Under the pieces are notes generated by a model, which saw only the letters and a list, made by a program, of their open reading frames with translations, searched no databases and was not told the DNA's origin. A stretch of DNA of 36,872 nucleotides, taken from positions 1 to 36,872 of the forward strand of contig JAETNS010000023.1 in the NCBI GenBank assembly GCA_021772015.1, in the 5' to 3' direction. The DNA comes from Prevotellaceae bacterium. Lineage in GTDB: Bacteria; Bacteroidota; Bacteroidia; Bacteroidales; Muribaculaceae. Position numbers and translations under genes: made by a program. Positions 25,627 through 35,244 of the stretch are shown here, one piece after another (within the stretch, counting starts at the first letter, position 1; the number at the start of each line of letters is the position of its first letter).

Positions 25627-26661
25627 ATGTCATCCCAAACATCATTTCCTATGAAAAAAGACAACGTCATCATAATAGCGGAAGCCGGAGTAAATCACAA
25701 CGGCGACTATGACCGTGCGGTAGAAATGATCCATGCCGCCAAGGCTGCGGGAGCCGACTATGTGAAATTCCAGACTGCGGTGCCCGAACTCGTAATCTCT
25801 TCCGTGGCCCCGAAAGCGGAATATCAGAAAGAGACCACAGGCAACGATGACAGCCAGCTTGAAATGTGTCGCAAGATCCACCTGCGACTTGACGACTACA
25901 GACCGCTGGCCGACATTTGCCGTACAGTGGGAATCGGATTCATGTCGACACCTTTTGACTTGGTCTCAATCGACTGTCTCGCTTCTCTTGACATGGATTA
26001 TTGGAAAATTCCGTCGGGCGAGATTACCAACCTGCCATATCTCCGCAAAATAGCGTCAAAGGGAGGCAAAGTGATATTGTCGACAGGGATGTCCGAACTG
26101 CCTGAGATAGAAGCAGCGATAGAGATTCTTGAAAAAGGAGGCATAGCAAGGAGTAATATCGCCCTGTTGCATTGCAACACTCAATATCCCACTCCCATGC
26201 GAGATGTAAACCTGCGGGCAATGGATCAGCTTCGCGGACTTAATGCCGGCATGGTGGGCTATAGTGACCATACAGTCGGAATTGAAGTACCTATTGCCGC
26301 AGTGGCTATGGGCGCAAAGATCATTGAGAAACACTTCACTCTCGACAAAAACCTGCCGGGTCCGGATCACCGTGCATCACTTGACCCGGCAGAGCTTTCC
26401 GCCATGGTAAAAGCCATCCGCAACATCGAGAATGCTTTGGGTGACGGGGAGAAGCATGTGTCGGAATCTGAACGCCCCAACATAGAAGTAGCCCGTAAAA
26501 GCATCATCGCCGGCCGAGACATAAAGGCAGGCGAACTGCTTTCCGAAGAGAACCTGACGGTTAAACGACCCGGAAACGGTATATCTCCCATGCTTTGGGA
26601 CAGCGTGATAGGCACTCCGGCCATACGTGATTTCAAGGCTGATCATCTGATCGAGATCTGA
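25627..26661 (+). CDS. neuB: NeuB/LegI family nonulosonate synthase
   Basis: The 344-residue enzyme condenses phosphoenolpyruvate with a 6-carbon amino sugar to make a sialic-acid-like nine-carbon sugar. Key motifs are IIAEAGVNHNG (about 16-26), KFQTAVPE, STGMSELPEI, GYSDHTVG and GPDHRASLDP, with a C-terminal antifreeze-like SAF domain (from about 285). LegB upstream suggests the LegI function (legionaminate) rather than sialic acid. No CMP-transferase, aminotransferase or epimerase is near. A second Met at residue 9 is an alternative start. Confidence 0.88.
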   Translation: MSSQTSFPMKKDNVIIIAEAGVNHNGDYDRAVEMIHAAKAAGADYVKFQTAVPELVISSVAPKAEYQKETTGNDDSQLEMCRKIHLRLDDYRPLADICRTVGIGFMSTPFDLVSIDCLASLDMDYWKIPSGEITNLPYLRKIASKGGKVILSTGMSELPEIEAAIEILEKGGIARSNIALLHCNTQYPTPMRDVNLRAMDQLRGLNAGMVGYSDHTVGIEVPIAAVAMGAKIIEKHFTLDKNLPGPDHRASLDPAELSAMVKAIRNIENALGDGEKHVSESERPNIEVARKSIIAGRDIKAGELLSEENLTVKRPGNGISPMLWDSVIGTPAIRDFKADHLIEI

Positions 26662-26758
26662 TCCGCCATCAAATTTCGACATCCTTTTACACAAATAAAC
26701 AACGATGTCAAGTGTTATAAGATCATAGCACGATTTGGTATTTGACATACACTTACTT

Positions 26759-27643
26759 ATGGATTATTCGGAAAAGCCTGTCGCCCCACTCAAGACAGTG
26801 ATGGCAGACATAAAAAAAAGCCTCGCGCCAAAATATGGCGATGGAGAAGCCCGCGAGATGGCTCGAATCATTTTCGAGAATCTTAAGGGGTGGAACCCTG
26901 TGGAGATAGCGATAAGGCAGGATGAACCTATAAGCGGATTCATCGTCGGGAAAGTCGATGCTGTCGTAGACAGGCTACTTCACGACGAACCTATCCAGCA
27001 GATTTTCGGGAAAGCGGATTTCTATGGTCTGAAACTTAAAGTCACCCGCGACACCCTGATTCCACGTCCCGAAACAGCCGAACTTGTTGACTTGATCGTA
27101 AAGGAGAACCCCGGCAAAGACCTGCGGGTACTCGATGCCGGAACCGGCACAGGCTGCATCGCCTTGGCGCTGGCACGCAATCTCTTGTTCCCGGAAATCA
27201 CTGCTATAGACATCAGTGACAAAGCCCTTGAAGTGGCTCGTGAGAACGGGAAAAACCTCCATGCTGCTGTTGATTTTATAAAAGCAGATATTCTACAGCT
27301 TCCTGATGGACTTAAAGGGGAAAAATTCGATATCATCGTCAGCAATCCTCCATACATAGCCGAGAAAGAAAAAACGGCGATGGATAGCAACGTGCTTGAT
27401 TACGAGCCTTCGGAGGCGTTGTTTGTGCCTGATTCCGATCCTTTGAAATTCTATATGGCGATCCTTGAAGCCGCCAGAGGAGAGATGCTTGTCCCGGGCG
27501 GCCGCATATATTTTGAAATAAATCCTTTATATGCGGAAGAATTGAAGAATAACACCGAGGAACTTGGCTACAAAAATGTCTCACTGACACGCGATACTTA
27601 TGGCAAACAACGCTTTCTATCGGCTGAAAAAGAAAATTTCTGA
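26759..27643 (+). CDS. prmC: Peptide chain release factor N5-glutamine methyltransferase
   Basis: The 294-residue enzyme methylates the GGQ glutamine of release factors RF1/RF2 in the cytoplasm. The SAM-binding motif is DAGTGTG (126-132) and the catalytic motif is NPPY (196-199). The N-terminal helical domain includes the QIFGKADFYG and IPRPETAELV segments of the family. A frame begins at 26735 with TTG; the ATG at 26759 gives the usual length. The 3' end overlaps recX by 44 bases. Confidence 0.94.
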   Translation: MDYSEKPVAPLKTVMADIKKSLAPKYGDGEAREMARIIFENLKGWNPVEIAIRQDEPISGFIVGKVDAVVDRLLHDEPIQQIFGKADFYGLKLKVTRDTLIPRPETAELVDLIVKENPGKDLRVLDAGTGTGCIALALARNLLFPEITAIDISDKALEVARENGKNLHAAVDFIKADILQLPDGLKGEKFDIIVSNPPYIAEKEKTAMDSNVLDYEPSEALFVPDSDPLKFYMAILEAARGEMLVPGGRIYFEINPLYAEELKNNTEELGYKNVSLTRDTYGKQRFLSAEKENF

Positions 27644-28109
27644 AGCGACAGCCCTCCAGAAACTGGAGAGCCTTTGCGCCGCAGGAGAACATTGCAGGAA
27701 TGAACTTCACGAGAAGTTGCGGAAATGGGGAATGTCATCGGAAGAATCGGAAAGGATACTTGAGTCGTTGGAAGAGCGGAGATTTTTCGACGACAGCAGA
27801 TTCGCGTCTGCTTTTGTCCGCGACAAGCTGTTATACAACAAATGGGGACGCATGAAGATTATGCTCGCATTGAAAGCAAAACGGCTTGACTCCCGCATCA
27901 CACATGAGGCCCTGGATGAGATTGACGAAGATGAATACCGGAGGATCGCCCGCGAACTGCTCACGACAAAAGCCCGGACGATCAAGGAGGGGAACACTTA
28001 TGAAGGACGTACCAGGCTTTATCGGGCAGGAATAAGCCGTGGCTTCGAGCCATCGCTTGTCGCCGATATTGTTAAGGATCACGCCACATGGCCTGAGAAG
28101 GAACCATAG
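27600..28109 (+). CDS. recX: Regulatory protein RecX
   Basis: The 169-residue protein matches the RecX family, which binds RecA filaments and limits recombination. It consists of repeated three-helix units: LQKLESLCAAGEHCRNELHE and RRFFDDSRFASAFVRDKL are typical, as is GRMKIMLALKAK. It overlaps the prmC 3' end by 44 bases in another frame. A later start would remove conserved N-terminal residues, so 27600 is kept. Confidence 0.83.
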   Translation: MANNAFYRLKKKISEATALQKLESLCAAGEHCRNELHEKLRKWGMSSEESERILESLEERRFFDDSRFASAFVRDKLLYNKWGRMKIMLALKAKRLDSRITHEALDEIDEDEYRRIARELLTTKARTIKEGNTYEGRTRLYRAGISRGFEPSLVADIVKDHATWPEKEP

Positions 28110-28155
28110 ACAATTATTTCACCCAAGTCATCCCACATCAACCTGCCTCTGCCAA

Positions 28156-28890
28156 ATGATATTCAATCGAGAAAAAATATGGGAATCCTTGAAACAACTG
28201 ACTTGGGATTTTTCAAGGATACTGTTTCCTGTATGTTGTCCTGTTTGCCATAAGCCACTGGTCAAGGGAGAGAAACTTCTATGTCTTGAATGCATGTGGA
28301 AAATTCCCCGCACCGACTATCATTCCCAATCCGAAAACGATCTCATAAAGAAGCTTGTCGATCCGAAAGTTCCGATTGAGAAAGCCGTCGCTTTCTTTTT
28401 CTACAAAAACAGCAGTCCATACAGCAGTATGATCCGCGACGCGAAATATAACAGTCGTCCGGAAATAAACAGGCAACTCGCAAGACACTACGCTCTCGAG
28501 ATACGTTCGTCGGGCTTTTTCGATGATATAGATTTGATCATGCCTGTACCCATACATTGGACCAAAAGGCTACGCAGAGGCTATAACCAGACAGAATACA
28601 TAACAGCCGGTTTAAGCGAAGTCACCGGCATTCCTGTCGCAAACAATCTCCGTGCGGCAAAACGTCATTCCACCCAGACCCACAAGAGCGGTGTTCAACG
28701 CGTCGCTGCGCTTCGTGATGTTTTCGTGGTTGAAAAAGCGGAAGAACTTGCTGGACGGCATCTTCTTCTTGTTGACGATGTCATAACTACCGGATCGACA
28801 ATAATGGCTTGCGCAAAAGCGCTCCTCGACTCGACGGCAGGCTTACGCCTATCGATACTTTCTCTCGCCGCCACAAAACTCGAGAAATAA
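28156..28890 (+). CDS. comF: ComF-family phosphoribosyltransferase-like protein
   Basis: The 244-residue protein is related to the competence protein ComF. A short N-terminal zinc-binding set has Cys28, Cys31, Cys43 and Cys46 (CPVC, CLEC), followed by a phosphoribosyltransferase domain with the PRPP-binding LLLVDDVITTGST. Conserved PVPIHWTKRLRRGYNQTE is also visible. Its role in Bacteroidales is not well known. The frame is open from 28039, but that would overlap recX; the ATG at 28156 fits the family start. Confidence 0.88.
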   Translation: MIFNREKIWESLKQLTWDFSRILFPVCCPVCHKPLVKGEKLLCLECMWKIPRTDYHSQSENDLIKKLVDPKVPIEKAVAFFFYKNSSPYSSMIRDAKYNSRPEINRQLARHYALEIRSSGFFDDIDLIMPVPIHWTKRLRRGYNQTEYITAGLSEVTGIPVANNLRAAKRHSTQTHKSGVQRVAALRDVFVVEKAEELAGRHLLLVDDVITTGSTIMACAKALLDSTAGLRLSILSLAATKLEK

Positions 28891-28893
28891 AAA

Positions 28894-28933
28894 TTTCCGG
28901 CGTGAGTACTACATATAGTGCCCGAACCGGAAA
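28894..28933. terminator. Possible bidirectional hairpin between comF and DUF2148
   Basis: TTTCCGG (28894-28900) and CCGGAAA (28927-28933) pair across a long loop, with a small inner stem ACTA/TAGT. A-rich and T-rich flanks lie on both sides of this convergent gap. Evidence is weak. Confidence 0.35.
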
Positions 28934-28983
28934 ATAAAACATAATTACCGCCACTCAGTCAACGACAGCCCTTTACCGTCATT

Positions 28984-29502
28984 TCAACGGTCAAAGAACG
29001 GCGATTTGGAGGAAGCGGAAACCGGGATTGCGAAATATTGCGAACATCCAGGAAGAAGATTCATGCGTTCGGCTCCCATTCCTGCCGAGAACATTACACG
29101 GGTGTCAACCCTTTCGTCTGCAGCAGTGGCCACTGCCGACCCGATGGCGATGCCGACATCTGTGGAATTAAAGGCACATGGCACATTATGAGGTTTGTCA
29201 GCACATGCGGGGAAACCGCAATGACCGCAGTTGAGTCCCATCATCTGTGAGCGTGTGGCAATAATCAGCACGCAATCAGCCTGCAGTATATTTCCACTGT
29301 CACGTTTATAGACAGGTCTCCCGGTCTCCAGGTGGAGTTCCATCATGACATCCGACAGGCGCTTTATGTCATCACCTGTAAGCAGACAGCATTCCAGAAT
29401 ATCAACACCCTTTGCTTTGGGTGCTGTCCGGGCAGCCGTCATCATCCTGCGCCCCGCCTCTATAACCCTTTCAGAGCGGCTTTTTCTTTCTTCGACAATC
29501 AT
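28984..29502 (-). CDS. DUF2148 ferredoxin-domain protein
   Basis: The 172-residue protein has a Cys cluster (GLNCGHCGFPACADKPHNVPC) of the DUF2148 family, which likely binds an Fe-S centre, and a flanking nucleotide-like fold (ADCVLIIATRS). The function is unknown. It lies 8 bases after queA on the same strand and is probably co-transcribed with it. Confidence 0.8.
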   Translation of the reverse strand: MIVEERKSRSERVIEAGRRMMTAARTAPKAKGVDILECCLLTGDDIKRLSDVMMELHLETGRPVYKRDSGNILQADCVLIIATRSQMMGLNCGHCGFPACADKPHNVPCAFNSTDVGIAIGSAVATAADERVDTRVMFSAGMGAERMNLLPGCSQYFAIPVSASSKSPFFDR

Positions 29503-29510
29503 GGCTGTTA

Positions 29511-30563
29511 TCAGTCTATGATCAGCATTGCGTCGCCATATGCGCCGAACCTATACCCCTCCTTGACCGCTATGTCATAGGCTTTCATCACAAGCTCATA
29601 ACCACCAAACGCGCAGACCATCATCAGCATTGTCGAGTATGGCATATGGAAGCCGGTTATCAGGGCTGTGCTTACGGTGAAATCATACGGAGGGAAGATG
29701 AACTTGTTGGTCCAGCCCGTGTAGGTTTTCATATGGCCACCCATGCTGACCGCGCTTGCGATACCACGCAATGTAGATGTCCCGACAGCACAGACCTGTT
29801 TGCCGTTGTCCTTGGCATGGTTGACCATCTCGACAAGCCCCTCGGTGACAGACATGTCTTCTGAATCCATCCTGTGTTTGGTCAGATCCTCCACATCGAT
29901 CTCACGGAAAGCGCCAAGCCCGCAATGCACTGTCAGGAAGCCCTGCTCAACGCCTTTTATCTCCAACCGTTTCATCAGTTCGCGGCTGAAATGCATCCCG
30001 GCGGAAGGAGCGACAACCGCTCCCTCGTTCTTGGCAAAGATCGTCTGATAAGCCGTTGCATCCTCTTCGTCAGGTTCACGTTTGATATATTCGGGAAGAG
30101 GAGTCTGCCCCAAGGAATAGAGTGCGCCCTTGAACTCTTCATGAGGACCGTCGTAAAGGAAACGCAAGGTACGGCCACGAGATGTCGTGTTGTCGATGAC
30201 CTCGGCCACCATAGACTCATCCTCTCCGAAATACAGTTTGTTGCCGATACGGATTTTCCTGGCCGGCTCGACAAGCACATCCCACAGCTTGTGTTCAGGA
30301 TTCAATTCCCGGAGCAGGAAAACCTCGATACGCGCCCCTGTCTTCTCTTTGTTTCCATAGAGCCTGGCCGGGAAAACTTTGGTATCGTTGAAAACCATCA
30401 CGTCGCCATCATCAAAATACTGGATGACATCTTTGAATTCCTTATGTTCGATTTCGCCCGTCTTGCGGTGTATTACCATAAGACGGCATTCGTCACGATG
30501 AACCGCAGGGTTCTGAGCGATGAGGGCTTCTGGAAGTTTGAACTTAAACTGTGAAAGTTTCAT
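29511..30563 (-). CDS. queA: tRNA ribosyltransferase-isomerase QueA
   Basis: The 350-residue enzyme transfers the ribosyl part of SAM to preQ1 in tRNA, making epoxyqueuosine. Family segments are [15 protein letters not shown] near the start, [46 protein letters not shown] and a final [13 protein letters not shown]. The length matches. It forms part of the conserved Bacteroidales order uppP-truB-queA. Confidence 0.96.
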   Translation of the reverse strand: MKLSQFKFKLPEALIAQNPAVHRDECRLMVIHRKTGEIEHKEFKDVIQYFDDGDVMVFNDTKVFPARLYGNKEKTGARIEVFLLRELNPEHKLWDVLVEPARKIRIGNKLYFGEDESMVAEVIDNTTSRGRTLRFLYDGPHEEFKGALYSLGQTPLPEYIKREPDEEDATAYQTIFAKNEGAVVAPSAGMHFSRELMKRLEIKGVEQGFLTVHCGLGAFREIDVEDLTKHRMDSEDMSVTEGLVEMVNHAKDNGKQVCAVGTSTLRGIASAVSMGGHMKTYTGWTNKFIFPPYDFTVSTALITGFHMPYSTMLMMVCAFGGYELVMKAYDIAVKEGYRFGAYGDAMLIID

Positions 30564-30632
30564 GAAGTAACTGGGATATTTGGTGTTGGATGGAGAATAT
30601 TCTATATATTCAAGATGGGCGGGATGGTGAAA

Positions 30633-31496
30633 TCATCTCATTGCCATTTTCTCTTCATAAGTCAGTATGTCACGGGCATCCGGCCCGTCAGATCTTGAAG
30701 CCGGGGCATAATCCTCCGGGGGTAGCACTATCGGAGGGAGCCCCTCTGGCTGTGGTATGATTATTTCCGAATGATATATTTCCTCCACAGCCTCTTCTAT
30801 CTTAAGGCATTCATCTGAATGATAGTCGCCGACCCGGATGCGTCGAAGCGAAGCAAGATGGGCTCCTGATCCGAGAGCGCAACCGATATCGCGGGCCAAA
30901 GCCCTGATATAAGTACCTTTGGAACAGACAATCCGCAATTCGAGCGTCATCTTCTTCTCATCAAATCCTACTATATCTATCTCATCAATGACAAGAGTCT
31001 TTGGTTTCAGCTCAACCGCCTCTCCCCCTCGGGCCATTTTGTAAGCCCTTTTACCATCGACTTTACATGCCGAATACGATGGGGGAACCTGGCTTATTGT
31101 CCCGGTGAAACGAGGAATAACCTCTTCAATAAGACTGCGGTTAATATGTGAAGTCGGATATGTCGCGTCTACAGGAGTCTCCAAGTCAAACGACGGGGTT
31201 GTCGAGCCGAGCTGCAATACGGCGACATATTCTTTAACTCCGGCCTGAAGCTGTTCGATCTGCTTGGTTGCCTTCCCCAGACAGATAAGCATCACACCCG
31301 AAGCAAGAGGATCAAGAGTGCCGGCATGGCCGACCTTCAGTTTCCGTATGCCACTATGCCTGACACGCGACAGCAATGCGCCGCGAAGCTTTTTCACTAC
31401 GTGGAAAGACGACCAACCCAACGGCTTGTCAACAGCCCAGATCTTACCTTCCTGAATGTCAAGCCGACCGGCTTTTATGTCAATATCTTCTTTCAA
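30633..31496 (-). CDS. truB: tRNA pseudouridine(55) synthase TruB
   Basis: The 287-residue enzyme makes pseudouridine 55 in the T loop of tRNAs. The catalytic Asp62 lies in KVGHAGTLDPLASGV. Other family marks are VDKPLGWSSFHVV, QVPPSYSACKVDGKRAYKMAR and the CSKGTYIRALARDIG segment. The C-terminal tail after residue 250 is low in conservation. The uppP stop lies 19 bases upstream, consistent with an operon. Confidence 0.95.
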   Translation of the reverse strand: MKEDIDIKAGRLDIQEGKIWAVDKPLGWSSFHVVKKLRGALLSRVRHSGIRKLKVGHAGTLDPLASGVMLICLGKATKQIEQLQAGVKEYVAVLQLGSTTPSFDLETPVDATYPTSHINRSLIEEVIPRFTGTISQVPPSYSACKVDGKRAYKMARGGEAVELKPKTLVIDEIDIVGFDEKKMTLELRIVCSKGTYIRALARDIGCALGSGAHLASLRRIRVGDYHSDECLKIEEAVEEIYHSEIIIPQPEGLPPIVLPPEDYAPASRSDGPDARDILTYEEKMAMR

Positions 31497-31515
31497 GCGT
31501 ATAAACTCTGACAGG

Positions 31516-32394
31516 TCACCAACATATGCAGATCACGCCGACTATCACGCAGTACAACGAGAACCAGATCAGCTTGCCTTTTTTCACGATCTCAAGCATC
31601 CACTTGCAGGCAATACAGCCTACGATGAACGCCGCCAGAAAACCTGCCAACAATGGAAGCCAGCCAAGAGCGGCCTCGCCTGCAGGAGCCTCGATCATCT
31701 TGCGGAAATCCAGCAATGCTTCCCCAAGTATGGGTATGATGACCATGAAGAATGAAAACTGAGCTACTTGCTCGCGGCGGTCTCCGATGATAATGCCGGT
31801 CGCGATAGTAGTGCCTGAGCGGCTCAAACCGGGCAATACGGCAATCGCCTGGCTACATCCTATGATGAACGCGTCATACCAGGTTATGTTGCGGCCGACC
31901 ATCGCCCCGGTGTCACCTTTAAGCATCGGAGCGCGCCCACGACGAGAAACCAACCCGCCGGATGCACGCCTGTTGGAGAAATAAGCGAAAGCCAGCAGTG
32001 TGGCTGTGACGCAGAGACAGATTCCTATCAGCAACAAATTGTTGCCGCCATCCTCGTTTACACCGAAAAACTGCTCCACCTGATCTTTGAACAGCACCCC
32101 GACGATGCCGACCGGAATACATGAAAGTATGATCTTCCAGACATAACGGCTGTTCGCATCATTGCGGAATGTGAAAAACGAGGTGCACAATGGGACAAAC
32201 TCACGCCACAACACCACCAAAGTGGAAAGCACTGTCGCGACATGGAGAACCACATTAAGCTGCAAAGCATCCTCTCCCGGCAAATCAAGGCCGAGTATCT
32301 CCCGGCATATCTCGATATGTCCGCTTGAACTTATGGGAAGATACTCGGCGAGTCCCTGGACAATGCCAAGTATCAATGCGTCTAACCAATCCAT
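31516..32394 (-). CDS. uppP: Undecaprenyl-diphosphatase (UppP/BacA)
   Basis: This 292-residue inner-membrane enzyme recycles the lipid carrier for peptidoglycan and surface glycan synthesis. The two active-site motifs are visible: AEYLPISSSGH (Glu17, Ser22-24, His26) and LPGLSRSGTTIATG (Arg192). Several hydrophobic helices fill the rest. It sits 18 bases after DUF3098 and 19 before truB. Confidence 0.95.
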   Translation of the reverse strand: MDWLDALILGIVQGLAEYLPISSSGHIEICREILGLDLPGEDALQLNVVLHVATVLSTLVVLWREFVPLCTSFFTFRNDANSRYVWKIILSCIPVGIVGVLFKDQVEQFFGVNEDGGNNLLLIGICLCVTATLLAFAYFSNRRASGGLVSRRGRAPMLKGDTGAMVGRNITWYDAFIIGCSQAIAVLPGLSRSGTTIATGIIIGDRREQVAQFSFFMVIIPILGEALLDFRKMIEAPAGEAALGWLPLLAGFLAAFIVGCIACKWMLEIVKKGKLIWFSLYCVIVGVICICW

Positions 32395-32412
32395 TTCTGA
32401 CTCTGTTTCTGT

Positions 32413-32748
32413 TTACAAATCATCATTCTGTGTATCATCATCCGTCCCCTGATTGTCTGTTGACGGGCGGCGGATTATCGCATATCCCATAAAAAGGAAT
32501 CCGAGGAAAGAGATTGTCGGGCCGACGACGACACGCCGGGCACTGAATATGTCGGGATTGAATGCATCCTCAGTCGAACTGCCACCCAGCATCAACAGGA
32601 AGCCTATCACAATCAATGCTCCGGCAATTCCCATCATGATGAAATTCTTCTTTCCCAGCGGGAACTGAGAGGAGGTCTCTTTTTCAAGCCTGTTGTCGGG
32701 CTTATGCTTGCCGGGCTGTTGACCGGCATTATTCTGTTGTTTTACCAT
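32413..32748 (-). CDS. DUF3098 small membrane protein
   Basis: The 111-residue protein has a charged N-terminus and two hydrophobic helices (FIMMGIAGALIVIGFLLML and VVVGPTISFLGFLFMGYAII) separated by a short loop with FNPDIFSARR, the DUF3098 signature. Its tail is acidic. Function unknown; it occurs between ftsX and uppP in Bacteroidales. Confidence 0.85.
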   Translation of the reverse strand: MVKQQNNAGQQPGKHKPDNRLEKETSSQFPLGKKNFIMMGIAGALIVIGFLLMLGGSSTEDAFNPDIFSARRVVVGPTISFLGFLFMGYAIIRRPSTDNQGTDDDTQNDDL

Positions 32749-32799
32749 TTGGAAACTTCTAATAGGAAACGGTTATGTCAATCATCGACCCGCGAGGGG

Positions 32800-33672
32800 C
32801 TATTCAAACATATCGTCGTAATCTGTCTTCAGATAGCGGTTGGTCGCGAACAACGCTGCCAAAGAGCATATTGCCATACCAAGGAGCAGGATCGCTCCGA
32901 AAATGATACCGACAGCCCCCCAAGGCAGCAATGTGTCCAGAGACTCATCCCAGTTCTTACCCCACCCGATAAGCAATGCGAGCAATCCCGAAGCGATCAT
33001 CCCGGCTATCGTGCCTTGTATGAGATTGGTGACGATGAACGGGCGGCGGATGAATCCGGATGTGGCTCCGACAAGTTTCATAGTATGGATGATGAAACGC
33101 CGGGAATACACTGTCAGTCGCACCGTATTGTTGATCAGCACAAACGATATGAGCAACAAGGCGGCCGCGATAACAAGCATCACGGTATTGAACATACGGG
33201 CGTTACGCGTCAGGTTTTTGACCATGTCGGTATTGACCGAGACATCCCCCACGCCATCCATACGGCTCCATTTGTCTACAAGCACGGCAATACTGTCGAC
33301 ATTGGCCCAGTCCCTTTTGACACGGATGTCAATCATCGGGGAATAAGGGTTGACCCCAAGCATCTCCACCAACGCCGGGCCGTCATTGCCTGCCTCCTCC
33401 CGGAGCACCTCCTCGGGCGAAAGATATTTGAATTCTGAAACATAAGGGGACTCCACGCAAAGCTGACGCAGCTTTCCGATCTCTTCGGAAGCCACCGAGT
33501 CGCGCAAGACGACAGTAAAGCCCATCTTTTCTTTCAGTTCCCTGTCAAGGGAGTTGAACGTTATGTTTATCGCCGCCACAAGCCCGAGGATGAACAACAC
33601 CAGAGTGACGCTTATGGTAGATGTCACTCTGTCGCCCATCCCGGCCATGCGGGAATGATTCTTTTTCTCCAT
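32800..33672 (-). CDS. ftsX: Cell-division ABC transporter permease FtsX
   Basis: The 290-residue protein has four membrane helices (about 20-40, 165-190, 215-240 and 260-285) and a periplasmic loop, the FtsX pattern. With the ATPase FtsE it activates peptidoglycan hydrolases at the division site. No ftsE is in the window. The ATG at 33672 is used; the longer TTG frame from 33684 would fall inside a -7 box. Confidence 0.92.
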   Translation of the reverse strand: MEKKNHSRMAGMGDRVTSTISVTLVLFILGLVAAINITFNSLDRELKEKMGFTVVLRDSVASEEIGKLRQLCVESPYVSEFKYLSPEEVLREEAGNDGPALVEMLGVNPYSPMIDIRVKRDWANVDSIAVLVDKWSRMDGVGDVSVNTDMVKNLTRNARMFNTVMLVIAAALLLISFVLINNTVRLTVYSRRFIIHTMKLVGATSGFIRRPFIVTNLIQGTIAGMIASGLLALLIGWGKNWDESLDTLLPWGAVGIIFGAILLLGMAICSLAALFATNRYLKTDYDDMFE

Positions 33673-33681
33673 ATTGTCGTG

Positions 33682-33689
33682 CAAAATTA
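33682..33689 (-). promoter_or_regulatory. Candidate -7 box for ftsX
   Basis: The minus strand reads TAATTTTG, ending 9 bases before the ftsX ATG, so the transcript would be almost leaderless. No clear -33 is present. Confidence 0.3.
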
Positions 33690-33757
33690 CAACATCAGGA
33701 AGCCCTTGTCAAGAGCGATGGCCATTTTATTATATTAAAATTCCTAAAAAGGGCCAA

Positions 33758-35116
33758 TCACTGCGCAAGGTCGCATATCAGAGTCGCTGATGAAGAATCC
33801 CGGACAATGACCTTCACAAAATCACCGGCTTTATAGTTACCTCGCGGAAACACACAAGTCTTGTTTTGTTGAGTCCGGCCCACCCATTGCTCCTTGCTGC
33901 GTTTCGAGACACCTTCCACAAGCACTTCGAACACTTTCCCGATATCCCTCCGGTTGGACTCCGCCGACAGCCGGTTCTGCATGGCTATCATACGGTTGAG
34001 TCGATCGATTTTCACCTCTTCGGGAATGTTGTCAGGCATCGTCCGGGCGGCCAATGTGCCGGGGCGTTCGGAATATTTGAACATGAATGAGGAATCAAAA
34101 CGCGCTTCCTCCATAAGAGAAAGAGTCTGCTGGAATTCCTCTTCAGTCTCCCCATGGAAACCGGTGAACAAGTCTGTGGTGATTCCACAGTCCGGGATAC
34201 GGCTCCGTATTGCAGCCACACGCCCCAGATACCAATCACGGGTATATTTGCGGTTCATCGCCTTCAACACATTGTCAGCCCCCGACTGCACGGGGAGATG
34301 CACATGGTTACAGATGTTATCATATCTGGCAATCATCTCAATGGTCTCGTCACTCATGTCCTTGGGATGGGAGGTGGTGAAACGGATCCTCATCCCGGGA
34401 GCGGCAAGAGCAACAAGTTCGAGCAGCCTGGGGAAGTCGACCACCTCCTTTCCGGGAGCGGCATACTCTCCGGCCTCGTCCCCCCCATAGCGGTAAGAGT
34501 TTACATTTTGCCCAAGCAAGGTGACCTCCTTGAATCCTCGCGCCTTTAGATCGGCGACCTCATTCAGGATGCTGCCGGTCTCGCGGCTGCGTTCCCGGCC
34601 ACGTGTGTAAGGCACAATGCAGTAAGAGCAGAAATTGTTGCATCCGCGCATTATGCTGACGAATCCTCCGACACGGTTTCCCCCTATGCGTGAAGGAATT
34701 ATGTCACGGTATGTTTCCGTAGTGCTCAACTCTACATTGATAGCTTTCTGGCCGGCTTCAACGGCGGCAAACAGATTCGGCAAGTCGAGATAAGCATCCG
34801 GGCCGGCAACAAGATCGACACCGTAGTTCTCTATCAGTGAATCTTTCACACGCTCGGCCATACAGCCGATCACTCCGAGAATCAATCGGCCCGACTTCCT
34901 GCGGCGCAATGAAGCGAGATACTGTAGCCTGTTGACTATCTTCTGCTCGGCATTGTCGCGTATAGAGCAGGTATTTAGCAATATAGCATCGGCTTCTTCC
35001 GCATTTGAAGCCTGGACATAACCGCCTACCCCAAGAATGGAAGCCACGACTTCGCTGTCGGCCACATTCATCTGGCAGCCATATGTCTCTATGAAGAGTT
35101 TCTTATCCTTTTCCAT
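33758..35116 (-). CDS. miaB: tRNA methylthiotransferase MiaB
   Basis: The 452-residue radical SAM enzyme adds a methylthio group to i6A37 of tRNAs. The N-terminal UPF0004 domain has Cys14 (GCQMN), Cys50 and Cys85 (GCMAE) for one cluster. The radical SAM motif is CNNFCSYC (C159, C163, C166) and a C-terminal TRAM domain follows. The length is normal. This enzyme is housekeeping and unrelated to the RiPP maturases at 6285 and 13560. Confidence 0.96.
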   Translation of the reverse strand: MEKDKKLFIETYGCQMNVADSEVVASILGVGGYVQASNAEEADAILLNTCSIRDNAEQKIVNRLQYLASLRRRKSGRLILGVIGCMAERVKDSLIENYGVDLVAGPDAYLDLPNLFAAVEAGQKAINVELSTTETYRDIIPSRIGGNRVGGFVSIMRGCNNFCSYCIVPYTRGRERSRETGSILNEVADLKARGFKEVTLLGQNVNSYRYGGDEAGEYAAPGKEVVDFPRLLELVALAAPGMRIRFTTSHPKDMSDETIEMIARYDNICNHVHLPVQSGADNVLKAMNRKYTRDWYLGRVAAIRSRIPDCGITTDLFTGFHGETEEEFQQTLSLMEEARFDSSFMFKYSERPGTLAARTMPDNIPEEVKIDRLNRMIAMQNRLSAESNRRDIGKVFEVLVEGVSKRSKEQWVGRTQQNKTCVFPRGNYKAGDFVKVIVRDSSSATLICDLAQ

Positions 35117-35177
35117 CTGATTCCTATGGCGTTAGAACAGGCGACACATAAAATCTGCCGTAAAACACCAAAATAAA

Positions 35178-35209
35178 TTTGTCAATGATGCACAAATATC
35201 CTATTTTTG
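35178..35209 (+). promoter_or_regulatory. Promoter for the CoA-transferase gene
   Basis: TTTG (35178-35181), a 20-base spacer and TATTTTTG (35202-35209) form a full Bacteroidales promoter. The start would be near 35216, with about 30 bases of leader before the ATG at 35245, which rules out the longer frame from 35179. Confidence 0.62.
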
Positions 35210-35244
35210 CGCAAAATTACGAAAAAAACCTGAAACCAACCATC

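Noticed and set aside
29874-30554. 226-residue plus-strand open frame
   Set aside because: It is the reverse of queA, which has strong family motifs throughout.
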